From contig JAIXMR010000020.1 in NCBI GenBank assembly GCA_025677835.1, positions 124,001 through 188,000 on the forward strand: a stretch of DNA of 64,000 bases, in the 5' to 3' direction. The notes beneath the pieces were generated by a model. That model did no database searches. It saw nothing but the letters and a program-made list of their open reading frames with translations, and was not told where the DNA came from. Position numbers and translations under genes: made by a program. The DNA is from Sporodiniella umbellata. Its lineage: Eukaryota > Mucoromycota > Mucoromycetes > Mucorales > Rhizopodaceae. Below, piece after piece: positions 1-15,244 of the stretch (position 1 is the stretch's first letter; each line of letters starts with the position of its first letter).

Positions 1-658
1 TCCAAAGCGATATTTTGAACTTCGACAGGGTTCTTCTTAAGCTCTTTTTGAAGAGGCTCCAATACATCAGGGATTTCAACTTCTGTACTAATCAAGTCGA
101 TAGGAATAGCAATGTAACCAGTACGTTTCGAGAGATAGGCTTGAGAGATAACACGGTCAATCTCAGCAATAGCTGTCTGCTTCTTGAGATGGGCTGAAGC
201 ACATGCAATCATGGAGGACATGTTGAAGAAAACATCAAAGTTGCCATCGCCCAACGAGTGGTGAAGCATAGCACCGGCAGCTTGAGACTTGGTAGAAGGA
301 GTACCAACAATGTGTATTACAGGGAGCATCTCAGCATAAGATCCAGCAACTCCGTTTACAGCAGACAATTCACCAACACCGAATGTTGTAACAAGTGCAC
401 CTGCTCCACGAATACGAGCATAACCGTCTGCTGCATAAGAGGCGTTCAATTCGTTAGCATTGTTTCCCCAGGTCAGCTCAGAATCATCTTCGATGAAATC
501 GAGCAAAGGCTGTTATAGAAACCCGCATGAATATCTCGTATAACACTAATGCATAAAGCACTTACCATGTTAAAATCACCAGGAACGCCAAAGATAACAT
601 CAATATTGATTTCCTTAAGACGGTTGAGAAGATGTTGACCAATTTTAATAGAGGGCAT
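1..658 (-). CDS. PDC1: Pyruvate decarboxylase, 5' part (C-terminus beyond left edge)
   Basis: Thiamine-diphosphate enzyme that converts pyruvate to acetaldehyde and CO2 in cytosolic alcoholic fermentation. The ATG at 658 opens an exon whose product begins MPSIKIGQHLLNRLKEI and runs into DVIFGVPGDFNM, the standard start of the N-terminal TPP-binding domain. An intron at 565-510 (GTAAGT...CTATAACAG) joins it in frame to PLLDFIEDDSEL, followed by the NELNASYAADGYARI block, which carries the conserved Glu region. The reading frame leaves the window at base 1, so the central and C-terminal domains are not visible. Codon use is biased toward C-ending codons, unlike most neighbours, which fits high expression. 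A TATA-like element lies about 75 bp upstream of the ATG. Confidence 0.95.
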
Positions 659-733
659 TTTTTGGTTTGCTTAGTTTCTGTTTTTTTGTATGTAGAAGTG
701 AATAAAAGGAAAAATACGTGCAAAATACGTCTG

Positions 734-742
734 CTTTTATAG
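734..742 (-). promoter_or_regulatory. TATA-like box of the pyruvate decarboxylase gene
   Basis: On the minus strand this reads CTATAAAAG, 76 bp upstream of the PDC start codon and next to a poly-A/T run. The distance and the sequence fit a core promoter of a strongly expressed fungal gene. The assignment rests on position and motif only. Confidence 0.5.
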
Positions 743-3700
743 TTTTTTTTTTATGTCATATCTTACATCAATGTCTAACCGGAGCCTAAAATTTCATCAT
801 ATCATCCAACATAATGACAAGATATATTATCTGATAAGACGCTAAAAGCCCAGTACATGGCTATAGAAAATTTTACACATTTGTATACGGTAGCGGTCTT
901 GATATTAAAGACTGTATACCACTTGATTTATAGCTACTCTACTTTCTGTATTTATAGAATATTTGTATGTGCAATTTTTTTTTTTCTGGCTTTGTCGCTA
1001 AAACTTCAAAATCTTAGAACACTCTCATTGTAACAGAAACCGAAGTGTTAAGCTTGAGTGCAGATAAAGAAACACGAAACAATCATAGCAATGCATAAGT
1101 CGAGGCCCAACGAAAAAGGAATAAAACACAGATACGCACGGACTGCGAATACAGCCCAATTGAAGCCCAGTTGTTTTTGTGTTTGTAAAACTTGCTTTGC
1201 AAAACTCTTTGATCAAGAACCTTGAAATACACAGACTATATTCTGATATATATATATTCTCGAATAAACAAAGCGCGTTTTCGTTTTCAATGCTTTTTGA
1301 TAAAATCAATAATTGAGTACATTTGCAAACGTAATAGGGTTGTTGAACTTTTTCCCGTCAAGACGGCACACGTCTGGACTCCTTCAATTCTAACATTAAG
1401 GGAATTTTGCCGTTGATGAGTTTTAGAACTAAGAATCATGAATACAATGAAATAGCTAGCTTATGAAGATGTATAGCTGATGTAAAACTAACCAAAAATG
1501 CATATTTGCCATATTGCATGCCATTGACATGTAGTGAGAAAAGAAAAAAAAAGGGTAAACTTTGTACAGTTGCAGACTTTGCTAACTACATCATTAAAAA
1601 ATATAGCTAGCTCGTTTCTTTTTAAATAGAAGGTTGATACTACCATTCCTACACAAGTCTTAGAGACGATTAAAGCCAACAGATACTGAATCCAGTTTAT
1701 AACTAAACTAATAAACAACTACACTTAACAAACACGCTCGTAAAATATGCTTTGATAAAAATAGTAAGGGAAGGGAAAAAAAGTAAACTAAAGCTGACGA
1801 AATCATAGTAGACTCTGCGCAGTTAAGCACTTGTAATTGCTTTAGGAGGTGCCTGATGAATTCCGAAATAGATACGCAGCCACTTAATTTAGAGCATGTG
1901 CTAAAGGCATGCATTTCTATACATAAATCCAAAAGCAAAAAACAAGCATAGACTTTATTGAGCATATGTCATGATCATTCCAGCTCTACGGATACTTCTG
2001 TCGCGGTATTGACAAAGTGTCCAGTCATTAACAAATGTATTTGTTTAAATTAATTCGGAGCTTGTAAGATATCGGGATGAGTGAAAGAGCCAGTTGAGAA
2101 CGTTTTTTTTTCGGGTTGTTTCACAATAGGCTTTTAGTGAAAGGATATGTGAGAACTATAAGTAAACGCCATTTTGTATATCGAAACAAAAAAGCGATTT
2201 GATAGCTTTTGAAACGCTGCTTTTTTTTTAAAAAAAAAAAACTAAAATAGCGCTTTAGTTCTAATGAGACTACATTCAGTATCAGATACTCGATTAAAAT
2301 CTACGGAGGGTCGGGACGAAGCCAATCTAACAATCGCCCATCAACGTAAAATTCCGGTAAATCCACAGTTTATTTGGAGAAAGTTGGGATAAAAAGTTGA
2401 ATAAAGCAATAACTCTTGTATTAGTAAACAAGAGCCGAAACAATATCTGAAAACCCCTATTAAAAGCAGTATGATTTAGGTGCGACCTTAATACTACTAG
2501 ACATCTATAGTAGATGATTTCAAAATTAAAAAAGATTTATAGATAAGTGCTGTTCGTAGTAAGAAGATTGCCACACAAAAAGTCGTATGGTGTTGCATTT
2601 TTGAGATACGCGAGATTACAATTCCGTGTTTCCAAAAAAAAAAATGGGGCGATTCTCTTTTTTCTGCGAACAATATACTTTGGCTTGTGGGCACTGTTGG
2701 TTACAAAAAAAGCAACTTTTCTTTTTTTTTCATCTTTGTAGATATTGTTTATTCTGATACCACAAATACAATAGATATCGCTTTAAGTCGAGTATGTGGG
2801 TTGTTTTTGCAAGTATAGTCTAAGGGACTTAATGTTGATTGTTAGTTCGGGCAGGTGTTTGTCTCTTGTATACAATATATCGTTACTTTGTTTATACTGC
2901 TTAAAATGATTTTTGGAGCATCAAATTTGCTTTTATAATTACTATTTTGGGCTAGAAAGACTTATCTTTAAATATGAAATGCCCATGACTCGACCAAAAT
3001 AATCGATGAACTCGAAAAAAAAAACTTAAAGTCAATTTATATGACACATTTGCCCTATGTCATAGACTGCAACTAATATTCAAACGATGATAAATAACTC
3101 AGTGAAGAGTAGGTGCTTATGTAGTAAAACGCCATTTCATTCTGCCCCAGTTATATATTAAAAGCGATTGGGGATCAATATACAATTTGCGTTTTGTATC
3201 TATATTGTTATATGCAATCTCTTTCCGGATTTATTTCGATATCGTATACATCATTACAGAAACTTATAATAGAGATACCTAGATACTTGAATTATCTTTC
3301 CCTAAAAGACACTGGTCTTTTTTTTTTTTTTTTTTTGGAATATTGTAGGTGAAGTTTACTGTTTTGTATCCTAAACCCTTTTCGAGCACAATTACAGGTA
3401 GATCAGTTTTTTTTAAGACCTCAGTCAGTCTTATACTTTCAGTTTTATTACTCATTTAGAGTTTAGAACATAAATACAGAAAGAGGCTGTTAAAAGTTGT
3501 AAGAAAAGAGTTTCTAGAAGCCGTCTTAGTTAGCCACGTGTCATGTAGGCTAACAGCCTCATGTTATGATGAGACGTACTTATTTTTAAGGTTTTTTTTT
3601 GGGCTTTAACAAAAGCATGTCACTACAAAAGTTTGAGAATGTTAAGCTAGAGGTTGCAAAGGATAGGGTTTGTGTCAACATTCAGCCATCATCTATACTG

Positions 3701-3931
3701 CTACAGTACGTGTTTTAGATTATCATTCAAGTATTTATAAATACGTTTCCTTATGCAGGAATATAATTTTCTTCATTTTATGTTTTTAAACAAGTGTATA
3801 TAGTTTTAGTAGGTAGTCAAACTTTTATATGCTGTTTACAAAAAATCATACGCATAGAAGTAAGCTTGTTTTTTTTTCGGCTTTTTTGTATTTGTAACTT
3901 GTTGTAACTATTTTATTTATGATAAGTTTTC
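743..3931. other. Long AT-rich intergenic stretch without a recognisable gene
   Basis: About 3.2 kb between the PDC promoter and the 3' end of the mannosyltransferase gene. It holds many short A and T runs (for example 19 T at 3318-3336), a T8-A11 inverted run near 2221-2241 and a small hairpin GGCTaacAGCC near 3548-3558. Open frames on both strands are short, begin without good context and have biased composition (Phe/Leu/Ser-rich). I see no tRNA or rRNA signature. Confidence 0.6.
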
Positions 3932-5314
3932 TTATGACCAAACACCCCAAGGATATTTGTTAGTATTCTTGACGAATTCATTCCATTTAGGTAAACAGGT
4001 GTCATAATTACTATCATGGTCGATACTTTTTTCGCTTGTTCCTGAAGGGCAGTTACATCTACAACCTTTGCCTGAAGAAGGTGAGGGACAATGTCTGTAA
4101 AGATCATGCTGATATCCGAAATCTTCAAAATAATGAACCTCGTCCGTTTTCAAAAAAAGTCCAGCAGCCAAAGAGTGTACTATATTGTCGTTTAACAATC
4201 CAAAAAATAATTTATATATGTATGAATATGTAGTTCCATTACCTGGCGCGTCTCCCCATCGTTCATAAAAGAAGTTTCCTGTTTGATCTAAATAGTTAAA
4301 AAAGTCGCGATATTGAGGGCTTCTCCACATGTCAAGAGAAGCAATTTCAAAGTTTGACCAAAAGTGACACAAATTGTAGTCTTTAGAGGTTTTGTCTACA
4401 AAATAGGGGAAAAGCGATTTACTCTTCTCGGATGTAATATCAATATGTCTAGTTTTGGCATATTCCAACACAGTTTTCCATAGCGTAGGTATCGTTGCCT
4501 TCAATTCAATCAAAGTAATAACGAAACCATATTTCTTTTTGTGCTTTTCCATAAAGAGAAAGGGATCGTAAGTGATATCGCAATAGTATTGAACACCAGG
4601 TTCTACGCGCCAATACCAATCAAATCTGTATTGTTTTTTAAATCGTTAGTATTTAAGGACAACGTATTACATTTTTTTTTTGGATTATATACTATAACTC
4701 GTCTAATAAAGGATGATCGAAAAAAAATCCAGATTGATATCGACACATGTGGTGATAACTTTCTAGTTCACCATAATAAACGTTGTTTCGGCCCATTTCT
4801 GATCGCCTCTCTGCTGCTAGGGTTTGGTTAACCCAGGAAGGATAAGACCATTGTCTTTCAGGTATCAAACCAAACTTTATGTCAGCATTAGGCGCTGCTA
4901 CTTTCATAGCATCTTTGAATTCAGGTGTAAAAGGCTTTTCGTTCAAAAATACATATGGGTATTTGAAATTTTTGTTGAATTTGTCTTCAAAATTAGCCAA
5001 GGTCTCAGCAATGGCGCCTTGTTCTCTAGCTCATTCGGTCAATGACACATTCGTAAATGTTCTGTATAGTTTTTTTACTTGTTTCGGACAAGAATGACCA
5101 TGGCTGCCTTGGCCTTTTTGCTGGGTGGGCTCTTTTGGAGTTGTTTTTGCGGAAGGCAGGCTGCTTCATCATAATCTGTATAATAAGCAACTGGTTCTAA
5201 CTGTTTCGACACTTGCGGGTGGTTGGCAACTTTATATAAAAGTATAAAAGCGGCAATAAATAAAACTATAAGCATCGGTTTCCTGGAAACCGACAAGATC
5301 GGAAACGCTGGCAT
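3932..5314 (-). CDS. GT15 alpha-1,2-mannosyltransferase (KRE2/MNT1/KTR family)
   Basis: Golgi type II membrane enzyme that adds alpha-1,2-mannose to protein O- and N-glycans from GDP-mannose. Four exons (5314-5079, 5025-4699, 4625-4243, 4179-3932) sum to 398 codons. The N-terminus has a short cytosolic tail and one membrane anchor (MLIVLFIAAFILLYKV). The family blocks follow in order: AAMVILVRNKE, FEDKFNKNFKYPYVFLNE, GRNNVYYGELESYHHMCRYQSGFF, FDWYWRVEPGVQYYCDI, YNLCHFWSNFEIASLDMWR (holding the candidate catalytic Glu), FYERWGDAPVHSLAAGLF and CLPKW near the C-terminus. The in-frame extension up to 5428 lacks an ATG, so 5314 is chosen as the start. One donor is GTTATA. The 63-nt third intron is free of stops and a multiple of three, so retention would not break the frame. 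Confidence 0.93.
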
Positions 5315-5453
5315 CGGTAATTGACTAATAGTTTTGAAAAGTAAAATTAATTGATGCAGTCCCACTGATATTTTATTGATTGCCCAAGGCTTTTTGTTTA
5401 TTACTGGTGCCACTGAATCAGCAGTCACGCATTGAACATGTCAACTTAAATGA

Positions 5454-5630
5454 GATGAAAGTACTGCGCTCGAGAGCCAACTTTTTTTTTAATCAACCTG
5501 GGAGCGTAGAGGACTCTATAAATGACCAAGGGGCCTTGAATGAGGCGTTAACCCTTTTGAATAGTCAAAAAACCACCTTTACATATGATTATAAGGCTCA
5601 AATGTATACATTATACAGCAAAGGTCTGTA
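5454..5630 (+). CDS. Possible short coding region, unknown function
   Basis: A 58-codon frame from an ATG at 5454 to TAA near 5630. The product is mixed in composition with no low-complexity bias (starts MKVLRSRANFFFNQPG, ends YTLYSKGL), which is unlike the Phe/Lys-rich shadow frames elsewhere. It lies between the start of the GT15 gene (opposite strand, 140 bp away) and the 3' end of LIG4. It could be a small gene, the last exon of a larger one whose other exons I cannot find, or a relic. I do not recognise the family. Confidence 0.25.
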
Positions 5631-5972
5631 ACACAAAGACTTTGGCAAAAAAAAAAAAAAAAACTGTTACTTAGATGACGAATATTCTTTCTTTATAGAC
5701 TATTTGGAAAGTGAAACAGGCAAAAGAAACTTATCCTTGTATTGATTATTTAAAGCGCTTTAAAGTTCCTGTGAGATCAACCATTTAGCTTGATTTTAAA
5801 GTTTAAATTCTACATATTCAGAGTTAATTTTCTGTTAGATACACAACTAAGACTACCGTTTTCATCGATTAGCGTATCGTGTTTTATGCATGCATCTATC
5901 CACTCCGAAGATACAAATCTAGGTAAAGGGGGACTATAAAAGTTTTGAACTCTGTTTTTCTATTTTGTACTC

Positions 5973-8900
5973 TTACTTTTTGAACATCTCAATTAACGTT
6001 TTTAAGCGGGCCAAGTCATTTTTGTTGAATATCACATGTGTAATACTTTCAGAAATCTCTTGAGCAATTATTCCCCCTTCTGACTTGAAGCATATGGCTG
6101 ACAATTCGAGCTCGTCCCAGGCTTTCTTTCTTTGAACCCATTGAGTTGTTAAGGGCGCAGACAACTTAACAGACTCATCATAGTCAAAGTAGGCAACTGT
6201 TTTAAGAAAAAGCATACCAGGTAGTTGGTTGTCAAAGTACTTTTCTGAGAAACTACAAGCTAGTTTTCTGCAAGCCTCTTCGTCAATATCGTTGAATGAA
6301 TCTGTCATTTCCTCCAAGTTCTTTTTTTTTTTTTTGTAAGAAAATGGATGTGATCTTGTTTATGTGTTTGTCTTATTACCCTTCTTAAACCAATTTCAGT
6401 TGTAGGAGTTGTATATGAATCACCCCACTCGTCAATATATTGCATAAGTGATCTATTGGTTTCTTCAATAGTATGCACTATATATCTATTAAAATTTAAA
6501 ATAGAATTGGTAAGTCTGTAGACTCTCGTTGTAGGAACATTTTACTTAGGTTCTATATCTAGCAAATCTTTTTCTTTTACACAATCGAGAATAAATTGAT
6601 AAGACAGGATGTTGTACTTTCCAGAATTTATCAAACTCCTAAGACGTAGATCTTCTCTATGTTAAGGTTGATTATAAAAAGAAATTGCATTGTGTTACTT
6701 GGATTGCCTGCAACAAGAAGGTCAGCCTTTTCTTCTTTTTGAATACACTCAGCACCATTTTCAGCGACCAAATTTTCTAAATCGTTTTTGGAATGCTCTT
6801 TGGTACCAGACACAACGCCTATATTAATCATGGTAAATTAAAAGCTTTCGGGTTGCGCACTTTTACAGATTCTCAAAGCTTCAAAAATGGTTGTTGCTTT
6901 TGTTACTTGCGAAGAATCAAATCCCTTTTGGTTGCTAAGAAGAGTTACCGGCTTAAGATTTTGTTAGAAGATGCTGGACAAAAAGGATGATGGGAAAAGT
7001 ACCTTTCTTCTACTCCTTTTAGTCTCTTTGGTTTTTTGAACTAAATTCCTATTAAGCAAACACATTGCAACTTGAGTCACTGAAAGAGTTATTATATTTT
7101 GTATTACACATCTTCTATAGGTCTCTTCTTTATTTTTAGCCCTTCCTGCTTGATGATTTGCATTTCTTTAAAAAAAAAAAACATTATGTTTCAGATCTTT
7201 AAATAAAATAAGGATACTAGTACCTGATACAGTCATGACATCCTTCCAGCCTTTGTCTTCTCTTATTTTGATAAAACGAGGGAATCTCAATGCGTATTGT
7301 AGACCCCATTGACTTGATGGTATCATTGAGTTTGCCTTTGTCTCTATTACAAGATTTCTTTTACAGAAAGATTATAAGAAGCTGGAATATATCTAAAAAT
7401 AATTACGCACTGTTTGTAATCAATAATGATATCAGGCCGCTCTGATGAGTTCTTCGGATGTACAAGCCATTTTGGTTGATTTTTAGAGCTAAATTTTGAC
7501 CTGGACGTGATAATGGAACTTTGTATATATATTAGCAAGGGCAGCCTTTTACTAAACAGACACATACTTGAGTCTTGTAATATCTTCATCTTTGAATCCT
7601 ATTCCAACCATCGAGAAAGAAACAAATCTATGTTTTAAACGTTGTTTTTAAATATACTCTCGACTTGAAATTGCATACCTTGGAGACTCTACATTTGATA
7701 CAGTATCATCTCTTATTACACAAAAAAACTGAGCAAGGCAGTTTTTTCTTCGTCCAGTTCCATATTTTGCACCTTTCGCCACTTGAAAATTAGCATCTTT
7801 GAATCCTGTTTGTCTTACAATATTCTGCTTACCAACCACTAACAAATCGCAATTTTCAACAAGAGTATCCAAGTAATCAGGCTTGAATTTGAGCCATGAG
7901 TTTACTTTTTTAATCTGATAGCTCGCGTATGGCATCTTAACCATTAACCCCTCTTCACTAAAACAAAGTTATTTAATAGCCAAAATAAAAAAATTTACCG
8001 TCTTTTGATTGCTTCGTTTAGCTCTTCCATTATCTCTGTCTCCAGAGTCAATTTTTTTCTAGGTATAAGTTTAATAGTGCTTTGCTGATCTTTAATAACT
8101 GATTTCAACAACAGAATACGGTCTTTTAAAGGGTATGGCATTATAAGCTTATCGTCGAACCAAAGAATGTCAAAAACTATAACTAACATGCGCATAATTG
8201 TAGTAGGACGAATTATCTGTTAGTTGATATCTTATTGTGTTTATATATGAATTACAGTAAGGCTGTGCTTCATCTGTATCTTGGGTATAATCTACATTGG
8301 ATTGAATATAAACAAAAGAATACACTAACAAGTCAAATTTTATACTTTGGGTCGATGTCCTTAGAGTCCCAAAAGGTAATATTGTGTCTGTTTTGGGATC
8401 GAGAGCAACCATTTCGCCATCCAGTACAACTCTACACATGATGCAAGTAAGCATTCAACAGTTGTGTCAATATAACCTGACTAACCTTTTAGATGGCAAA
8501 CTTGTATAAATTCTACTGGATAGCTTTCCGGTATCTTTTGAGCTAGAGCCGAACCTTTCAGTAAAATCGTTCTGATTTCTAGTGAACCACATGAATTTAT
8601 CAATGTCAGGATTGTAGTGCAGTTGCATTCGATCCCCATCGATTTTTTCTTCAACATAAAAATAAGGGGCTGTGTCGCTATCGAAGGTTGCAAACATTTT
8701 GCGGTTGTCGCTGTCAAATTTTTTGAATTCTCCTTGAACATTTTTTACGCCACGCTGCGGAATAATAGGATGAAACATAGAAATATCCTAAGAGAAAGTT
8801 TTAAACATTGTCTGCCTCTTTCTTTTCTTTTTTATGTAACCTCATTGCTAAATTTGGCTGATACGTCTGCTAGTTCTTTACAAATATAATACAAATCTTG

Positions 8901-9690
8901 GCCACAATCAAATGCATCTTTTGCGTTTTTATGAAAAGCTGTAAGGATAGTATTCTCGGTCATCCCAATCTTCAAGTCTAAAAATATTATGAATGTTTTC
9001 TAAAGTGTCATGCGATATATTACCTTTAACAATTATACGAATTATCCAATATATCTGTCCGGGGGTGTATGTATTTATTATTTGTTTTAAAACTACTACT
9101 TGAGCTTCCATACTAATATATCAGTGTATTAGAAAAAAGAAGGTATCACAAGAACAACTAACCTGTTATTATTGGCTAATTCATCAAGTATTTCATGCGT
9201 TTCTTTAATAGTCTTTGAACAATTTCTAACTTGAGATCTTGTTCGTATGATTTCAACAGCAGCGCCAGAAAGATCGCCTGAAATTGACTATACAACTTGT
9301 GTATAAGTGCTGATTTCTAATATGCAATCTTAATTTTTTACACAATGTCTGGAAGGCAATCGCCAATTTTTCAAGTGATGACCTTGACCTATTGAAGGGT
9401 CAATTCCCAAAGCCTTTACTATCCTGGAAGCTAATGCATCCTCTTTGAGCCTATACTCTCTTTTGTCAAGCTAATGAAACGAACAATCAGAAAAAATTTC
9501 CTTTAAATGTACATGATCAAGTTTATACATTAGGAAGGAACATTCTCATGCCATCGTAAAGATCGAGGCCGTAATTAGCTCTCCATTTTTGTAAATACTT
9601 GACAAAGGCATTCTTTTTTTGAGTAGTTCCTTTTGTATTGCTCAGGTAGTCTAATAGATTGCATAGATCGCCAAAAGAAGGTGAAGACAT
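5973..9690 (-). CDS. LIG4: DNA ligase IV (non-homologous end joining)
   Basis: ATP-dependent ligase that seals double-strand breaks in the nucleus together with its XRCC4/Lif1 partner. The ATG at 9690 starts MSSPSFGDLCNLLDYL, typical of the N-terminal DNA-binding domain. The adenylation motif KxDGxR appears as EEKIDGDRMQLH near 8640, followed by VVLDGEMVALDP, FDILWFDDK, EEGLMVKMP (lysine motif IV/V) and LKFKPDYLD. The OB-fold region (KYGTGRRKN) and the block LQYALRFPRFIKIREDKGW precede two BRCT repeats (INIGVVSGTKEHSKNDLENLV and the exon 6317-5973). The gene has many short introns. One reading that restores the family alignment joins DYKQ to NLVIETKAN with a GTGCGT donor near 7410. The order of domains matches full-length LIG4. 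The last exon ends in TAA at 5975-5973. Confidence 0.93.
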
Positions 9691-9954
9691 ATTTAGTACA
9701 AAGAAAGAGATTTATAAATTTTCTAAAAAAGAAAATTATATAAAGGATCCAGTTTGATATTTATCAATGATGTGGACAGTTTTGATAATATACAAAATAC
9801 TTGAACTCAGAAAGATAAATAGACAAAGTGATAAAGCCCCTCTCAACGCTTTTCAAAGACTTTTCAAGTGAATGCAACAAGTGTGACAATGAGAAAACAA
9901 TTCTTTTTTGTTTGAGATAATTTCCACTAGACAAAAATTACTTTAATAAAGGTC

Positions 9955-10854
9955 TTAATAGAAAGTAGAGGGTCTCTTGGCAACAAAGAGAGAACGGTGC
10001 TTCTTGTCGGCCTTGACGATGCGGTGAGGCAAGGGGAAAGTAAGCTTAGGAGTCAAGAGTTGCTTAATGTATTGGCGACGGACATCAGCGTTAGAGACTT
10101 CGGCAACACGGATGATTTGGACGGATCTAAAACGAGCACGGTGGCGAGCGGCCATATCTTGGTCTATACAAAACAAACAAAAACGTATGTGAGCATTAAG
10201 ATACACATTCAGCAAAATCTAAAGCTTACAACAAGTTTCGACGGCTTCGACACGGGTCATAGAACGGTATTCCTTGTACATGTTGTGGGTACCGGAGCGA
10301 GAGTCATAACGAATCCAGATACCGAAGTTCTTGATTTGTTCGGGACGCTTTTCGTGGATCTATAAATCTAGTTTAGTCAACGTTTCTATTAAGAGCATTA
10401 ATTGCCTGTTTACCTCGTTGACAGCAACAATCTCACCAGCAGCCTTCTTGACCTTGCGGAGCTTCTTCAAGAAGTACCAGAAACGAGACTTGGCAACAAC
10501 ATCGTTGGGAGCGAAAATGCGCATGCGGAAAAGCTTGGGGGAAGCTTCTTGCTCTGAAGGGAGCTTGCGACCAACGACCTACAAATTAGACTGTGAGTGA
10601 TGGTCTCCAAATTGCTTTTGTTGTTTATTGTACCTGATATTCGTGGAACTATTTGTACAGAGAGAGAGAGAAAAAAACAATAGGTTAATTCAAAATGGTC
10701 ATTGATTAACTGAGTCATGTATTTAAGAAAGGCATTTCTGTCGTGTCTTATGTTGTGAGTATGTGTATATAATTTCAATTCGATCATCCATCAGTCTCTT
10801 CAACGTACAAAACAAAAATGCCTCTATCTTTTTAAGATTACTTACTCTAGCCAT
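9955..10854 (-). CDS. RPL20: 60S ribosomal protein L20 (eL20)
   Basis: Structural protein of the large cytosolic ribosomal subunit. Five exons (10854-10846, 10648-10634, 10578-10414, 10359-10230, 10163-9955) sum to 176 codons, giving 175 aa, the usual eL20 size. The product reads MAR, then FHEYQ from a 15-nt exon, then [62 protein letters not shown] and the C-terminal [16 protein letters not shown]...RPSTFY. The microexon is needed to rebuild the N-terminal NEYQVVGR-type motif. The first exon codes only three residues and is followed by a 197-nt intron, the position favoured for regulatory introns in ribosomal-protein genes. It is divergent from RIX7 across about 190 bp. Confidence 0.97.
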
Positions 10855-11044
10855 CGTTATACCTTGTGATAAGAAAAAGAGGGAGATATACAATGTCCAT
10901 GTCTAGACACTTCTTCCACACTCTCCAGTCTGTTACATACCGAATTTGGAAAACCTGTATAATTCAAAGTCCGGGCCGGACTTATACCAGACTTTTATCT
11001 TGACATGTTGAAAAAAAAAAAAAAAAAAATTGTTGCTTACAACT
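10855..11044. promoter_or_regulatory. Shared divergent promoter of RPL20 and RIX7, with a 17-bp palindrome
   Basis: This 190-bp spacer separates the start codons of two genes for ribosome structure and ribosome assembly. At 10967-10983 it holds a perfect odd-length palindrome with AAGTCCGG arms around one central G, GC-rich in otherwise AT-rich DNA. The palindrome is about 61 bp from the RIX7 ATG and 112 bp from the RPL20 ATG. A run of 19 A lies at 11011-11029, just before the RIX7 start. A role in joint control is inferred from position. Confidence 0.55.
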
Positions 11045-14103
<3,059 letters not shown>

Positions 14104-14498
14104 AGAAACAGAAACAAAACAAAGACAAAAAATATTTGTATAGACACATATCACCATATAATTTTTGAATTCCCATGACAATAAATTTCATGTTTACATT
14201 GTATTCTCTTTGTTTTATTTTGTCCTGCGACTTTTGTTAGTCCATTCTATCCATCAACAGCAGAATGAAAGAACGAGAAAGAAAGAGGGATGCACTTTTA
14301 TACAGATAAAAGGAACATACTTAATTTTATAGGTCCTCTAATTTTTGATAGGAGGCCCTGTAGAAGCTTTCACTATTTTTTTTATAAAAAAAAAAAAAAC
14401 TCAGCTGATATTTGTACTTGTTCCAATTCACTTAACAGGAGAACTAAAGGCGATCTTTTCTTTTTCTTCTCTTTTTTGAAAAAAAAAAAAAAAAAAAA
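14104..14498. other. Spacer between RIX7 and the AIM18-like gene
   Basis: About 395 bp with the RIX7 3' region and the promoter of the next gene. It contains a T8/A13 pair near 14378-14399 and a CT-rich stretch followed by 20 A directly before the ATG at 14499. No further gene is seen. Confidence 0.6.
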
Positions 14499-15213
14499 AT
14501 GCTTCGATTGTCTCGACCTGTTTCGCAACTAGCAAAGCAGACTACTTTTAAATCGCTACCACGTTATTATACAACAACCTACTCTAAAAAAGTAAATTGA
14601 CATTCTTGTATAACAGCACATGCTAACCCATCCAAACTAGATCGCAGGGCCCAGCAAAACAATATTATTAGCCACAGCAGGGATTGGTTTAACAGGCGGC
14701 TTTTTAGCTTTTCAAAAACCTGTGTCAGCAGAGGCTCCAGTCTATGCTGGCACTGTTGAAGGTAGCCTTTTTTTTATTTATTTAATTCTAGACCTGTCAC
14801 ATAACATTCCCTTTTCTATTTTTTTTTTTTTTTATGATGTATACTAGATCCAGCAACCAAGCTATCTTTTCCTATCTTTTTGAATACAAGCAATGAATGG
14901 AAAAAGTTGATCGGTTTAGGTGTTCGAACAGTAACTTTTTTAAACATGTATGTTTATGTACTTGGAATGTACATGAGAGCTGAGGACATTGAATCATTAA
15001 AGACGATGCCTGGATGGAAGGTAGATCACACTTTATAGTGCCGAAAAAAAAGAAAACTAAAAATGAAACTGGATGTAGGAATTTGACAAGGAAAAGTTCG
15101 TTGAAAATGAAGAAATGGCCAATGAGTTGCTTGATCAGCCTTTTGATGTTAGCATTCGCCTTAGTAAGTAAAAACTTGTATGATTTACAGTGCTTTTTTT
15201 GAACTGAATATTG

Positions 15214-15244
<31 letters not shown>

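Noticed and set aside
1340..1420. GC-richer patch (CCCGTCAAGACGGCACACGT) considered as an RNA gene
   Set aside because: No tRNA, snRNA or rRNA core motif and no clear fold beyond a short stem.
1488..1965. Two overlapping hydrophobic minus-strand frames in the left spacer
   Set aside because: Compositional (Leu/Phe/Ser from AT-rich DNA), no start context, no splice partners.
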